Shown here: piece by piece, positions 14,533 through 21,033 of the stretch
Layout: each line of letters opens with the position of its first letter
How positions within the stretch are numbered: the first letter of the stretch is position 1
Virus record (IMG/VR): IMGVR_UViG_3300043448_000620
Location: 1-22,707 of that record
Reading direction: 5' to 3' (one strand)
Length of the DNA stretch: 22,707 bases
DNA from: a virus
Notes under the pieces: generated by a model
Told to the model about the DNA's origin: nothing
The model's input: the letters and a program-made list of their open reading frames with translations, nothing else
The model's database searches: none
Program-made: the position numbers and the translations under genes

Positions 14533-14827
14533 AATTACCTCCTTGTGTGTTGTTTGCTGTGTTCTGCCCCCAAACAGGAGCGCCCGGACCCGTGTTAGGT
14601 ATTTCATTTTTTCCCTTTCCTAATGTTCTTGGATCTATTTGACCTTTAAATACGTGTTCTGGACAAGTTCTTGTTACATCGCATAATGGCACTTTACAAA
14701 TTTCCTTTTCCCAATTAGCGGGATCCTGACAAGGATATCTAAATCTATCCCCACCAAATACTGCTACGCCTAGTGGTAAAACTATTAATACGGCTAGCCA
14801 TTTAAATAACTTTTTATCCTCTGCCAT
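14522..14827 (-). CDS. Single-TM protein with Cys-containing periplasmic part
   Basis: The 101-residue product starts at ATG 14827 with AAGGAG 6 nt upstream. After a charged MAEDKKLFK, residues about 9-25 (WLAVLIVLPLGVAVFGG) form one membrane segment. The remainder has five Cys (YPCQ, EICK, PLCD, RTCP, GNCG), a His and many Asn/Gly/Pro, consistent with an oxidised periplasmic domain. Its 3' end overlaps the next gene by 11 bp, supporting coupling. The family is not recognised. Location in the lysis and envelope block suggests a role at the inner membrane; a pinholin or antiholin is possible from topology only. Confidence 0.8.
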   Translation of the reverse strand: MAEDKKLFKWLAVLIVLPLGVAVFGGDRFRYPCQDPANWEKEICKVPLCDVTRTCPEHVFKGQIDPRTLGKGKNEIPNTGPGAPVWGQNTANNTQGGNCGK

Positions 14828-14857
14828 TACACGCTCCTTATAATTGGCATAATGTAT

Positions 14858-15103
14858 TTACTTTATTTCTATTCTATTTTTATACTCGTTATACTTGTGT
14901 TGAGCAGCCAATAGTTCTATGTTACGTTCTTCTTCACCTAGTTGTTCAGCACGATGAATATCTTTTTGATATAAATCTTCTATAAGTTTAGTTGCTTCGT
15001 CTCTTTTTTTAGTTAATTCTTTATAGACAATATTGAATTCGGCAATAGCGTATTCAATTTTACGTTCCTTACCTATAAAAAGATTCAATATACTCTTAAA
15101 CAT
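14858..15103 (-). CDS. Small coiled-coil protein (81 aa)
   Basis: ATG 15103 follows the stop of the upstream lipoprotein gene within a few bases and lacks a clear Shine-Dalgarno sequence, so it may depend on reinitiation. The N-terminus MFKSILNLFIGKERK is a short amphipathic, possibly membrane-associated helix. The rest is one long charged helix with heptad-like hydrophobics (YAIAEFNIVYKELTKKRDEA, then AEQLGEEERNIELLAAQHKY). No Cys, no signal peptide and no catalytic motif are present. A peripheral partner of the neighbouring coiled-coil membrane protein is possible. Function is unknown. Confidence 0.75.
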   Translation of the reverse strand: MFKSILNLFIGKERKIEYAIAEFNIVYKELTKKRDEATKLIEDLYQKDIHRAEQLGEEERNIELLAAQHKYNEYKNRIEIK

Positions 15104-15104
15104 T

Positions 15105-15350
15105 TTAATTATTTTTACAGTCTATTTGAAGTTGGCGAATATCATTTTTTTGTAATAACATTAGGCCTGTAGCACGTACTGAAGGATCATTACTTTTGGT
15201 CATTTCAATAAGAGCCTGAATACGGGCAGCTTCCATAACTACCATATCCTTGGCCATTTTTTCCTGTGTTTGCATACAAACAGCATAGTTATTGGTAAAC
15301 GCACATCCTGATAGCAATAATGAACCTAGCAAAAGTAATTTCTTAATCAT
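15105..15350 (-). CDS. Small lipoprotein, second of a pair
   Basis: I choose ATG 15350, which overlaps the TGA of the upstream lipoprotein gene as ATGA and gives MIKKLLLLGSLLLSGC, a typical lipoprotein signal with lipobox LLSG-C. An ATG at 15365 would only add MGKET. The 81-aa precursor leaves a mature chain of about 66 residues, mostly helical, with AVCMQTQEKMAKDMVVMEAA and a second distal Cys near the end (QIDCKNN). It would be anchored to the outer membrane, or the inner membrane if an Asp+2 rule applied; position +2 is Ala, so outer membrane is expected. It could be an o-spanin or an accessory lipoprotein. Confidence 0.82.
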   Translation of the reverse strand: MIKKLLLLGSLLLSGCAFTNNYAVCMQTQEKMAKDMVVMEAARIQALIEMTKSNDPSVRATGLMLLQKNDIRQLQIDCKNN

Positions 15351-15625
15351 GGTTTCTTTTCCCATATCTTTTTCTGTGTGTTATACCATTCGATCCAGCC
15401 ATCATTTTTTAGGCTACATTCATAATATAATTTGTAATTATCGGTAACTGCTTTTAAGAATTCTGTAATACTCACAGTGTCAGTCTCTATTGTTTTAAGA
15501 TCTGGACATTTTTCAAATAGCGCAGGATTTTTTTGTTCTGGGAATTGAGGATACCAAGGCCAATATTTTTGGTAAGCACATCCTGATATGGTCAAACTTA
15601 AAAGGAGAATAGTTAGCAATCTCAT
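15347..15625 (-). CDS. Lipoprotein, candidate o-spanin (Rz1-like)
   Basis: This 92-residue precursor starts at ATG 15625 in ATGA overlap with the upstream coiled-coil membrane gene. MRLLTILLLSLTISGC is a lipoprotein signal with lipobox TISG-C. The mature part is aromatic and Pro-rich at first (YQKYWPWYPQFPEQKNP), then carries CPDLKTIETD and YKLYYECSLKNDGWIEW. That pair of Cys and the KLYYEC-type helix resemble regions I know from phage Rz-type proteins. Spanins join inner and outer membranes in the last step of lysis of Gram-negative hosts. Placement directly after a TM/coiled-coil gene, itself following the endolysin, supports the assignment. It is not embedded in another frame as lambda Rz1 is. 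Confidence 0.65.
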   Translation of the reverse strand: MRLLTILLLSLTISGCAYQKYWPWYPQFPEQKNPALFEKCPDLKTIETDTVSITEFLKAVTDNYKLYYECSLKNDGWIEWYNTQKKIWEKKP

Positions 15626-16326
15626 TTCTTATCTCCTTTTTGTTTTGAATCATTAAAGTTTTTAATGGCCTGATTATATTGTTGCATTACTAGTTTAGGA
15701 ATATTAGGATGATCGGCTAGTTCTTTCATTCTAGTTTCGTATTCTTGTCTTTCTTTATCACTCATATTGATAACTTTTTCCTGATCTTCCTTAGGTAATG
15801 CGGCCAATGAAAGTTTGCTGTCCTCAAACTTAACTTTTTCTTCGGCAGTCATAGCTTCATATTTCTTTAATTCTTCTGGAGTAAGAAGTTTGACTATGAT
15901 TTTTTTGCGTTCTTCAGCTGGTAGACTACGCAGTCTATCCATTTCCTTTTTAAGTTTATCTAATTTATTTGCTGCTTCTTTATTGATCACATCTATTCTA
16001 GCCAGTGCTGCTTCTTTGGCTTTTTGTTCGGCAACTAGTTTATCGTTAGCAGCATCGGCTTCTTGTTTTTTCTGTTCTATTAATCCTTCTGCTTCTTTAA
16101 CTTTTTCTTGCCAATGATCATTAATTGTAGTTCCGCCGTACATAAAAACACTACATAGTACAATAATACCGCCTACTGGTTTAACAAACATCATATAAGG
16201 ACGTAATGGTGGAATGTGGCTGAAGATACTGGCAAAGAAAAATGCTACTAGTCCTAAACAGGCCAGTATGAGCCAGAACAGAGGAGGCAAATTAAGTATA
16301 GTATGTTCTACTAGCCACATTAACAT
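15622..16326 (-). CDS. Two-TM coiled-coil membrane protein, candidate i-spanin or holin
   Basis: The 234-aa product begins at ATG 16326, sharing one base with the endolysin stop (TGATG). Two hydrophobic segments, about 14-36 (PLFWLILACLGLVAFFFASI) and about 49-66 (VGGIIVLCSVFMYGG), are followed by about 165 residues of charged helix. Long Ala/Lys/Glu heptads (KVKEAEGLIEQKKQEADAAN) lead into a region of helical hairpins with the phrases LTPEELKKYEAMTAEEK and MSDKERQEYETR. Coupling to the endolysin upstream and the lipoprotein downstream is the order expected for endolysin, i-spanin, o-spanin. However, i-spanins usually have one TM, so a holin-like or structural coiled-coil role remains possible. 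Confidence 0.72.
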   Translation of the reverse strand: MLMWLVEHTILNLPPLFWLILACLGLVAFFFASIFSHIPPLRPYMMFVKPVGGIIVLCSVFMYGGTTINDHWQEKVKEAEGLIEQKKQEADAANDKLVAEQKAKEAALARIDVINKEAANKLDKLKKEMDRLRSLPAEERKKIIVKLLTPEELKKYEAMTAEEKVKFEDSKLSLAALPKEDQEKVINMSDKERQEYETRMKELADHPNIPKLVMQQYNQAIKNFNDSKQKGDKK

Positions 16327-16955
16327 CAGTGTACTCCAAATACGTGTAAGGCGTGCTTATAATGTTTTTCACGATCTGCTAGGCCAATAGTGCCACCATT
16401 AATCTTCTTAGTCAATGTAAGTATATCACCCTGATCAGCCCAAGTGTTAAGTTTATTCATTTCCCAAAAGAAACAGCCACTTTGTACAGCGCCTTCAAAT
16501 GTTTCTAAATATTCGCTGGCTTCTTCTACAGGAATATCCAAACTACCAGCAAAGAAAGTATAATTGTTTTTACCAGTAAGTTGTATCAATCCCCTACCAC
16601 AATATCTAAAACCATCTCCTGATTCTTCAGGACCATTGCCCATACGATTAGCATATACACGGTTAGCAATTTTTTCTGGCTTGTTAGCATAGGCAGCAGC
16701 AGTGGCATCATCTGGAAAGTATTTAGGAAATACTTTGCGTAGGCTGGCTGCTCTATAGTTTAAGTTTTCTTTAAGGAATTTGAACCCGCCACTCTCATGA
16801 GCACATTGAGCAATAAATGCTGCTACTCTTTGCGGTGTATTGATTTCGTATTCTGGTAGTATAGTATGTAAAGCATTGAACCAATAATCAACATATGGAT
16901 TACCTGGTATCATTTGTTTAAGTTGCTCTTTGTTAAAATCAAAAGTAAAACTCAT
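16326..16955 (-). CDS. GH19-family endolysin (chitinase-like muramidase)
   Basis: This 209-residue enzyme has the GH19 core. AHESGG (52-57) carries the catalytic Glu54. The YANRMGNGPEESGDG region and YCGRGLIQLTG (118-128) form the substrate groove. KINGGTIGLADR near the C-terminus is the typical terminal motif. The usual YRGRG is YCGRG here, a conspicuous substitution. It would cleave the glycan strands of peptidoglycan during lysis. There is no signal peptide, so a holin must release it. ATG 16955 overlaps the upstream gene as ATGA. The following genes encode a TM/coiled-coil protein and lipoproteins, forming a recognisable lysis module. Confidence 0.92.
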   Translation of the reverse strand: MSFTFDFNKEQLKQMIPGNPYVDYWFNALHTILPEYEINTPQRVAAFIAQCAHESGGFKFLKENLNYRAASLRKVFPKYFPDDATAAAYANKPEKIANRVYANRMGNGPEESGDGFRYCGRGLIQLTGKNNYTFFAGSLDIPVEEASEYLETFEGAVQSGCFFWEMNKLNTWADQGDILTLTKKINGGTIGLADREKHYKHALHVFGVH

Positions 16956-17683
16956 CTCGCTCTCTCCAGTACTAGTGCTTGATCTTCGTTTTCAAAAACA
17001 AACACATTGTTTACTTTGGTTATGTTATAATTACCCAAGTACTTGGTAAGGAATATACTTTCACTGATAGCTTTACTACCTACGTCAATCCTCCCACCAA
17101 GATTCTCATAAACTTGTTTTCTAGGACCAAAGTCCTTAATCTTCATTTGTAAACTTTCGGCATATATTTTACGGAACTGTATACTATCATCTAATAGTTC
17201 TATATTATCCAAATAACTACGACTAAAAAAATTACGCCAATTATTCAATCTATTTTCTTGTATACTTATGGAATAAGCATCCTTATCTAGTGGTACTGTA
17301 TTTCTAATATTAGTTTCATCAGCAGGCAATGTTTTAAAACTTTTATAATATCTAAATCTAAAATTTTCTATTTTAGTTAATTTCTTGACCGCTTCTAGTA
17401 GTTCTAATAATCTTTCTGGTATATGTTTGTTACGCTCTAGTTCTACAAATACTTTATATTTTCCAGTATCAATAGGTCCATCAGTAGCATCAGCATCCAC
17501 CACCCAATCAAAACCAAGTTCTAAAAAACGTGCTAGATCATCTGCTGGTTCTTTGTCATCCACATTAAAGCTTAGAACCACCATCTTTTCATCATCGCCG
17601 ATCTTACTTTTGTAGCTGTCAATCTCTACTACACTGCTGACCAATAGTTGTAGATCACCTGCTAGTAATGTTTCGTTCAGCAT
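16952..17683 (-). CDS. Conserved phage protein of unknown function (243 aa)
   Basis: ATG 17683 overlaps the upstream stop as TAATG; GGGAG lies about 10 nt before it. The sequence is an acidic alpha/beta protein with no membrane segment. Its first part includes KMVVLSFNVDDKEPADDLARFLELGFDWVVDADATDGP, which looks like a beta-strand, helix and acidic loop arrangement. The middle contains FRFRYYKSFKTLPADE and a helical RLNNWRNFFSRSYLDNIE. The C-terminus ends in KVNNVFVFENEDQALVLERAR. I have no firm family. Placement between the first gene of this unit and the endolysin is compatible with a virion or assembly factor. No catalytic residues stand out. Confidence 0.8.
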   Translation of the reverse strand: MLNETLLAGDLQLLVSSVVEIDSYKSKIGDDEKMVVLSFNVDDKEPADDLARFLELGFDWVVDADATDGPIDTGKYKVFVELERNKHIPERLLELLEAVKKLTKIENFRFRYYKSFKTLPADETNIRNTVPLDKDAYSISIQENRLNNWRNFFSRSYLDNIELLDDSIQFRKIYAESLQMKIKDFGPRKQVYENLGGRIDVGSKAISESIFLTKYLGNYNITKVNNVFVFENEDQALVLERAR

Positions 17684-18255
17684 TACATTGGTGCTCCCGC
17701 TACTGGTGCTGCTGGTGCCGCTGCCGGTGCTCCCCCCATTGGTGCTGCTGGTGCTCCCCCCATTGGTGCTGCTGGTGGTGCCATTGGACTTGGTTGTTGT
17801 TTTTGTTCTTCGTCGCCCTTACGTTCTTCTCTAATACGATCCATATAACTATTAAAAATATCAAATACTAATTTTTTAGGCATTAGTATTTTGACTACCC
17901 ATACTGGATGTGCGTCTAGTTTGCCCTTTTTAGTATTTGGTCTAAAGTCATCTGGTGTGCGTATTTTACGTGGTTCTATCATTTCATCCCGTGTAAATTT
18001 TACACGACATCCTATTTCCTTAAGTCGTCGAGCACCATCTGGATCAGGCATCTTATCCTTGGGCCACATGAATTCGGCACTGACCCAATGACGGCTGATC
18101 TTGGGGCCGCTGAGTAGTTCACCATCTAACCAGTTTTTATACACATAAATGTCCATTTCATCGAGGACACGCTCAAAGTCTTTCAATACAGCTAGGCTGC
18201 TATTATTGTTATAGATAGTATCTACATTGCGAATAACGTCTAAAATATCTTTCAT
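17683..18255 (-). CDS. Conserved phage protein with Pro/Ala/Gly repeat tail (190 aa)
   Basis: ATG 18255 is the first start after the CGATAAATA box at 18279-18287; the Shine-Dalgarno match is poor. Residues 1-145 are a folded alpha/beta domain with MDIYVYKNWLDGELLSGPKI, RHWVSAEFMWPKDKMPDPDG and HPVWVVKILMPKKLV. From about 150 the chain becomes Gln/Pro-rich and ends in PMGGAPAA repeats. I recall this combination of a WLDGE.L and FMWP core in marine T4-like phages as a conserved protein without a definite role. It heads the transcription unit that includes the endolysin, so late expression and a structural role are likely but not shown. Confidence 0.82.
   Translation of the reverse strand: MKDILDVIRNVDTIYNNNSSLAVLKDFERVLDEMDIYVYKNWLDGELLSGPKISRHWVSAEFMWPKDKMPDPDGARRLKEIGCRVKFTRDEMIEPRKIRTPDDFRPNTKKGKLDAHPVWVVKILMPKKLVFDIFNSYMDRIREERKGDEEQKQQPSPMAPPAAPMGGAPAAPMGGAPAAAPAAPVAGAPM
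17726..17773. repeat. 24-bp tandem repeat encoding PMGGAPAA
   Basis: Bases 17726-17749 are repeated exactly at 17750-17773, with degenerate copies on both sides. The unit contains a run of six C and encodes Pro-Met-Gly-Gly-Ala-Pro-Ala-Ala in the C-terminal tail. Such a repeat is prone to copy-number change. Confidence 0.9.
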
Positions 18256-18278
18256 AATGGGCCCATAATTACTAGTAT

Positions 18279-18287
18279 TATTTATCG
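18279..18287 (-). promoter_or_regulatory. Late-promoter-like box CGATAAATA
   Basis: Minus-strand CGATAAATA lies 23 nt before the ATG at 18255. It is in the divergent intergenic region with phoH and matches the boxes at 4469-4477 and 9497-9505 exactly. It would drive the unit ending at the terminator near 13750. Confidence 0.6.
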
Positions 18288-18341
18288 CTAGCGAAATCTA
18301 GTATAACCTTATGATTATTAGGTATAAGATTAAATAAAAAT

Positions 18342-18397
18342 GTAGGACCTCTGTAGATATCGGGCGGTACTACAAGTCCTACTTTTCTAAGTAGGAG
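18342..18397 (+). promoter_or_regulatory. Candidate RNA switch over the phoH ribosome binding site
   Basis: The 149-base gap 18256-18404 holds a leader with two alternative stems. GTAGGAC (18342-18348) pairs with GTCCTAC (18376-18382), extended inside by GTAG (18353-18356) with CTAC (18370-18373). Alternatively CCTACTT (18378-18384) pairs with AAGTAGG (18389-18395) round a TTCT loop, trapping part of AGGAG (18393-18397), the Shine-Dalgarno sequence 7 nt before phoH. The shared TCCTAC makes the stems mutually exclusive: the first would open translation, the second close it. The trigger is unknown. No convincing sigma70 promoter was identified for phoH. Confidence 0.5.
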
Positions 18398-18404
18398 TTA
18401 ATGG

Positions 18405-19121
18405 ATGAGCAAAAGAGTGAAAAAACGCTTTACCTCTAATGTGAATGTGATTGATTTCGCCACATTTATCCCCCAAAAAAATTGTAGGGTACACTTGTAT
18501 CCTCGAAATGAAACCCAAAAATCATATATACAAAAACTTCAAAATGAAGATAATAGTATACTATTTGCTATAGGACCAGCAGGTACAGGTAAAACTTTAC
18601 TGGCAGTTCAAGCAGGGATCAAGTTTTTTCAAGAGGGTAAGGTAGACAAGCTCATAGTAACAAGACCCGCCGTTAGTGTAGACGAAGACTTGGGATTTTT
18701 GCCAGGCACATTAAATCAAAAGATGGAGCCATGGACCAAGCCTATATTTGACGTTTTAGGAGAATATTATAGTCAAAGAGATATTGTAGAAATGTTAAGT
18801 GAGGGTGTGATTGAGATCAGCCCTTTGGCCTATATGAGAGGGCGCACATTTAAACGTGCCTGGATCATAGCCGATGAGATGCAGAATGCTACAGCAAATC
18901 AAATGAAAATGCTACTGACAAGATTAGGAGACCAAAGCCGCATGGTAGTCACAGGTGATCTGGCACAAGCAGATAGACTTGAGGACAATGGATTGGTCGA
19001 ATTTTGCAACCTACTCGGGAAACATAAAAGAACAGAGCATATCGATATCGTTAGATTTGAAGCCAAAGATATCGAACGCCATCAAGCCGTGAAGGAGGTG
19101 TTATCAATATACGGTGATTAA
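18405..19121 (+). CDS. phoH: PhoH-like ATPase
   Basis: The 238-aa product is the only plus-strand gene in the window. It starts at ATG 18405, seven bases after AGGAG; an ATG at 18401 is in another frame. It has Walker A GPAGTGKT (57-64), TRPAVSVDEDLGFLPGT, and Walker B IIADE (154-158) followed by MQNATANQMKMLLTR and VTGDLAQAD, which define the PhoH family (cytoplasmic P-loop NTPase, possibly acting on RNA). It is common in marine phages and its role there is unsettled. It diverges from the 18255 gene and converges with the DUF2452 gene, overlapping it by 4 bp inside TTAATTAA. Its leader may be structurally controlled. Confidence 0.95.
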   Translation: MSKRVKKRFTSNVNVIDFATFIPQKNCRVHLYPRNETQKSYIQKLQNEDNSILFAIGPAGTGKTLLAVQAGIKFFQEGKVDKLIVTRPAVSVDEDLGFLPGTLNQKMEPWTKPIFDVLGEYYSQRDIVEMLSEGVIEISPLAYMRGRTFKRAWIIADEMQNATANQMKMLLTRLGDQSRMVVTGDLAQADRLEDNGLVEFCNLLGKHKRTEHIDIVRFEAKDIERHQAVKEVLSIYGD

Positions 19122-19612
19122 TTAACTGGCTCGCCTTGGGCGTCTACTTCTATCCAGCTGTAGTCGCCCAGCCATTTAACACGAGTTATATACTCGTATT
19201 CCACAGGGGGTGCTGTACACCAATCATCAGGCCCTAACATACTTAATCTTGTACATTGATCCTTATTGTCGTACAAGAGCCAATAAGTATTCCCATGAAA
19301 AATCTGAAACTGATATTTGGCTGCGTGTACAGCATCAGTAACTTCTAATCTACGTTTGATTTGATCTGCCTGCTTTTGTAGCACTGCCACAAGATCCATA
19401 ATACGTTGATATTCTTGTTGGGCATGTAGGCGTGCTACATTGACCATTAGATCTTTTTGTTTTTCAATAGGAATCAGATCAAACTTTGGAGCACCTATGT
19501 CTGTAGGATAGGGAGTAACATTCTTATTAAAGAAGTTAATTAAACTACCGCCAATTTCGGAGTCGTAGCTTGTACGACCTTTGGCACTATTTGGTTTATC
19601 AGTCATTAACAT
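19118..19612 (-). CDS. DUF2452-like protein
   Basis: The 164-aa product starts at ATG 19612, overlapping the clamp-loader stop by 14 bp; ATG 19606 is an alternative and neither has a good Shine-Dalgarno sequence. The sequence has TDIGAPKFDLIPIEK, then a long helix (QQEYQRIMDLVAVLQKQADQ), then KYQFQIFHGNTYWLLYDN with a Cys-containing end (QCTRLSMLGPDDWCTAPP). The order of a GAPxF segment, coiled coil and FxIxxGxxYxLY strand is what I know as DUF2452, present in T4-like phages and bacteria, function unknown. It overlaps phoH tail to tail by 4 bp. The family assignment is from memory of the pattern. Confidence 0.82.
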   Translation of the reverse strand: MLMTDKPNSAKGRTSYDSEIGGSLINFFNKNVTPYPTDIGAPKFDLIPIEKQKDLMVNVARLHAQQEYQRIMDLVAVLQKQADQIKRRLEVTDAVHAAKYQFQIFHGNTYWLLYDNKDQCTRLSMLGPDDWCTAPPVEYEYITRVKWLGDYSWIEVDAQGEPVN

Positions 19613-20519
19613 GGGCCAATCTTATTAGTGTAGCAGCTAGGTTAATTTCAGGATCACTGACCAGTGTATGATCTACTAGGCCTTGTTTGATAATTAATAT
19701 GGCTTTTTCCTGTTTGATATCATCGCCAAACAGTTCTATGTTATCATATAACCAGCGATAAATTTCTTCCATCTCTTCTGGTCTAGCCTGCCCACATACT
19801 AGTTTTCTAGCATCGCCAATTTTTCCTTGTTTGAATAATTGGACCATTTCAATTTTATAATCATTATCAGTTTTATCATTAGCATCAGGTGGTAGTAAAA
19901 CACTGTTGATACAATTCATTTGTACTGTATTGATACATTTTCTCAGGTCAGGGTATGTGGCTTTTACAATAGTATCCAATGTGTCTAATTCAAAGTCTAC
20001 ATTTTCTTCCATTAGGATAGTGGCCACACGAGCCGTGAATTCTGTTTGATCAACACGTTCAATATGAAATCCCTGACAACGACTATGGATAGCTGGAATA
20101 ATCCTATTTGGGTAGTTACAGGTTAGAATAAAGCGTGATGTAGTATGATACTCTTCCATCACTCCACGTAGAGCAGCTTGAGCACTAGGGCTTAAAAAGT
20201 CTGCCTCATCTAATAGAACAATCTTAAAATCACCAAATGGAATCATTTGTACAAAGTTAATAATCTTATTACGTATGTCATCAACACTATTAGTACGACT
20301 AGCATTGATTTCAAGTACATCTAAATCATTTACACCTAATTCGTTTAGTAATATTTTAGCCAGCGTAGTTTTACCAATACCTGCGTTACCACTAAACAGT
20401 AAATGGGGAATAGTTCCGTCCTTGACCCAATTTTCTACCTGTTGGCGTTGATGATCGTCTCTGAAAACATAACCGTCCAGAGTTTGAGGACGATACTTCT
20501 CTACCCATAATTCTTTCAT
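19599..20519 (-). CDS. 44: Sliding-clamp loader large subunit (T4 gp44-like)
   Basis: This 306-residue AAA+ ATPase opens the sliding clamp and loads it on primer-template DNA. It starts WVEKYRPQTLDGYV as clamp loaders do. Walker A GNAGIGKT (44-51), Walker B LLDEAD (102-107) and the SRC motif with the trans-acting Arg (146-148) are present, followed by a helical collar domain. ATG 20519 lies two bases after the stop of the small zinc-finger-like gene, with AGAGG 6 nt upstream. In T4 it works with gp62 and the gp45 clamp; neither partner is visible in this window. The length is close to T4 gp44 (319). Confidence 0.95.
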   Translation of the reverse strand: MKELWVEKYRPQTLDGYVFRDDHQRQQVENWVKDGTIPHLLFSGNAGIGKTTLAKILLNELGVNDLDVLEINASRTNSVDDIRNKIINFVQMIPFGDFKIVLLDEADFLSPSAQAALRGVMEEYHTTSRFILTCNYPNRIIPAIHSRCQGFHIERVDQTEFTARVATILMEENVDFELDTLDTIVKATYPDLRKCINTVQMNCINSVLLPPDANDKTDNDYKIEMVQLFKQGKIGDARKLVCGQARPEEMEEIYRWLYDNIELFGDDIKQEKAILIIKQGLVDHTLVSDPEINLAATLIRLAHVND

Positions 20520-20521
20520 TT

Positions 20522-20668
20522 TTACCTCTTAAAAAAGTTTTTAATAGCGTTGAATAAATTATAAAATCTTAAGTGATGAATGTCAAGGAAACTTGGATGA
20601 TGTGGGCAACGTCCCTGCCTATAATCACAGGCAGGGCTATATTCTTTTTTACAGATATCGCATTTCAT
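20522..20668 (-). CDS. Small zinc-finger-like protein (48 aa)
   Basis: ATG 20668 overlaps the TGA of the MazG-like gene as ATGA, and TAA at 20522-20524 lies two bases before the clamp-loader ATG, so it fills the gap between two certain genes. The sequence begins MKCDICKKEYSPACDY and continues GRCPHHPS, giving Cys3, Cys6, Cys14, Cys21 and His23/His24: enough ligands for one zinc. A basic aromatic helix follows (FYNLFNAIKNFFKR). No family is recognised with certainty. The setting between MazG-like and clamp-loader genes suggests a nucleotide- or DNA-related accessory, which is inference. Confidence 0.78.
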   Translation of the reverse strand: MKCDICKKEYSPACDYRQGRCPHHPSFLDIHHLRFYNLFNAIKNFFKR

Positions 20669-21033
20669 CTGTGTAAAAATGGTTTAAGATTGGGTGGTTG
20701 CCAGCCTTCTGGCTTTAGAACTTTGCCATCTTCACGCTTACGAACTTTACCAGTTTTACTATCAATTTTGGCAAAGTTGGTTCGCATGACTTCTTTCCAA
20801 GCTCCCTCACCATCAGCCCCCATAGAATTAATAGCACCAATAGTCACAACAAGGATGTCAATTAATGCGTCTAACATTTCTAATCTATCATCTTCGTTGT
20901 TAGCTACAAACAATTCATTGTATTCCTCTTTGATGAGATTTATATACAGTGTAAACTGTTCTTTGTTAAAGCCTTGGATAGTTTGATCGCAGGCTTGCAT
21001 AAATTTAGTTTGATCTTGGAAAGGTTTTGTCAT
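20665..21033 (-). CDS. MazG/PRA-PH-like nucleotide pyrophosphohydrolase
   Basis: The 122-aa product starts at ATG 21033, immediately after the TAA of the co-chaperonin gene. The all-alpha MazG fold signature is present: EEYNE (36-40) followed by E52, D55 and D59 in EMLDALID, the metal-binding carboxylates that hydrolyse nucleoside triphosphates or phosphoribosyl-ATP to monophosphate and pyrophosphate. The second half has WKEVMRTNFAKIDSKTGKVRKREDG and KVLKPEGWQPPNL, the substrate-gripping loop typical of phage versions. It may clear non-canonical nucleotides or alter alarmone levels; the sequence does not decide. It is coupled to the zinc-finger-like gene by ATGA. Confidence 0.88.
   Translation of the reverse strand: MTKPFQDQTKFMQACDQTIQGFNKEQFTLYINLIKEEYNELFVANNEDDRLEMLDALIDILVVTIGAINSMGADGEGAWKEVMRTNFAKIDSKTGKVRKREDGKVLKPEGWQPPNLKPFLHR

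Noticed and set aside
14533-14607. ATG 14607 as the start of the two-TM protein
   Set aside because: GTG 14532 has a near-perfect ribosome site (AGGAGG, 5 nt), whereas the extension lies in the coding sequence of the upstream gene.
17668-17871. Plus-strand Cys/Trp-rich frame
   Set aside because: Antisense shadow of the PMGGAPAA repeat region; its composition arises from the GGTGCTGCT repeats.
18288-18341. Sigma70 promoter for phoH (TATAAG near 18323)
   Set aside because: No acceptable -35 element at the right spacing; AT-rich sequence gives such matches by chance.
20613-20636. Strong GC-rich hairpin (CCCTGCCT / AGGCAGGG) as a terminator upstream of the clamp loader
   Set aside because: It lies inside the 48-aa zinc-finger-like gene and no U-tract follows it on the minus strand; the clamp loader is coupled to this gene.
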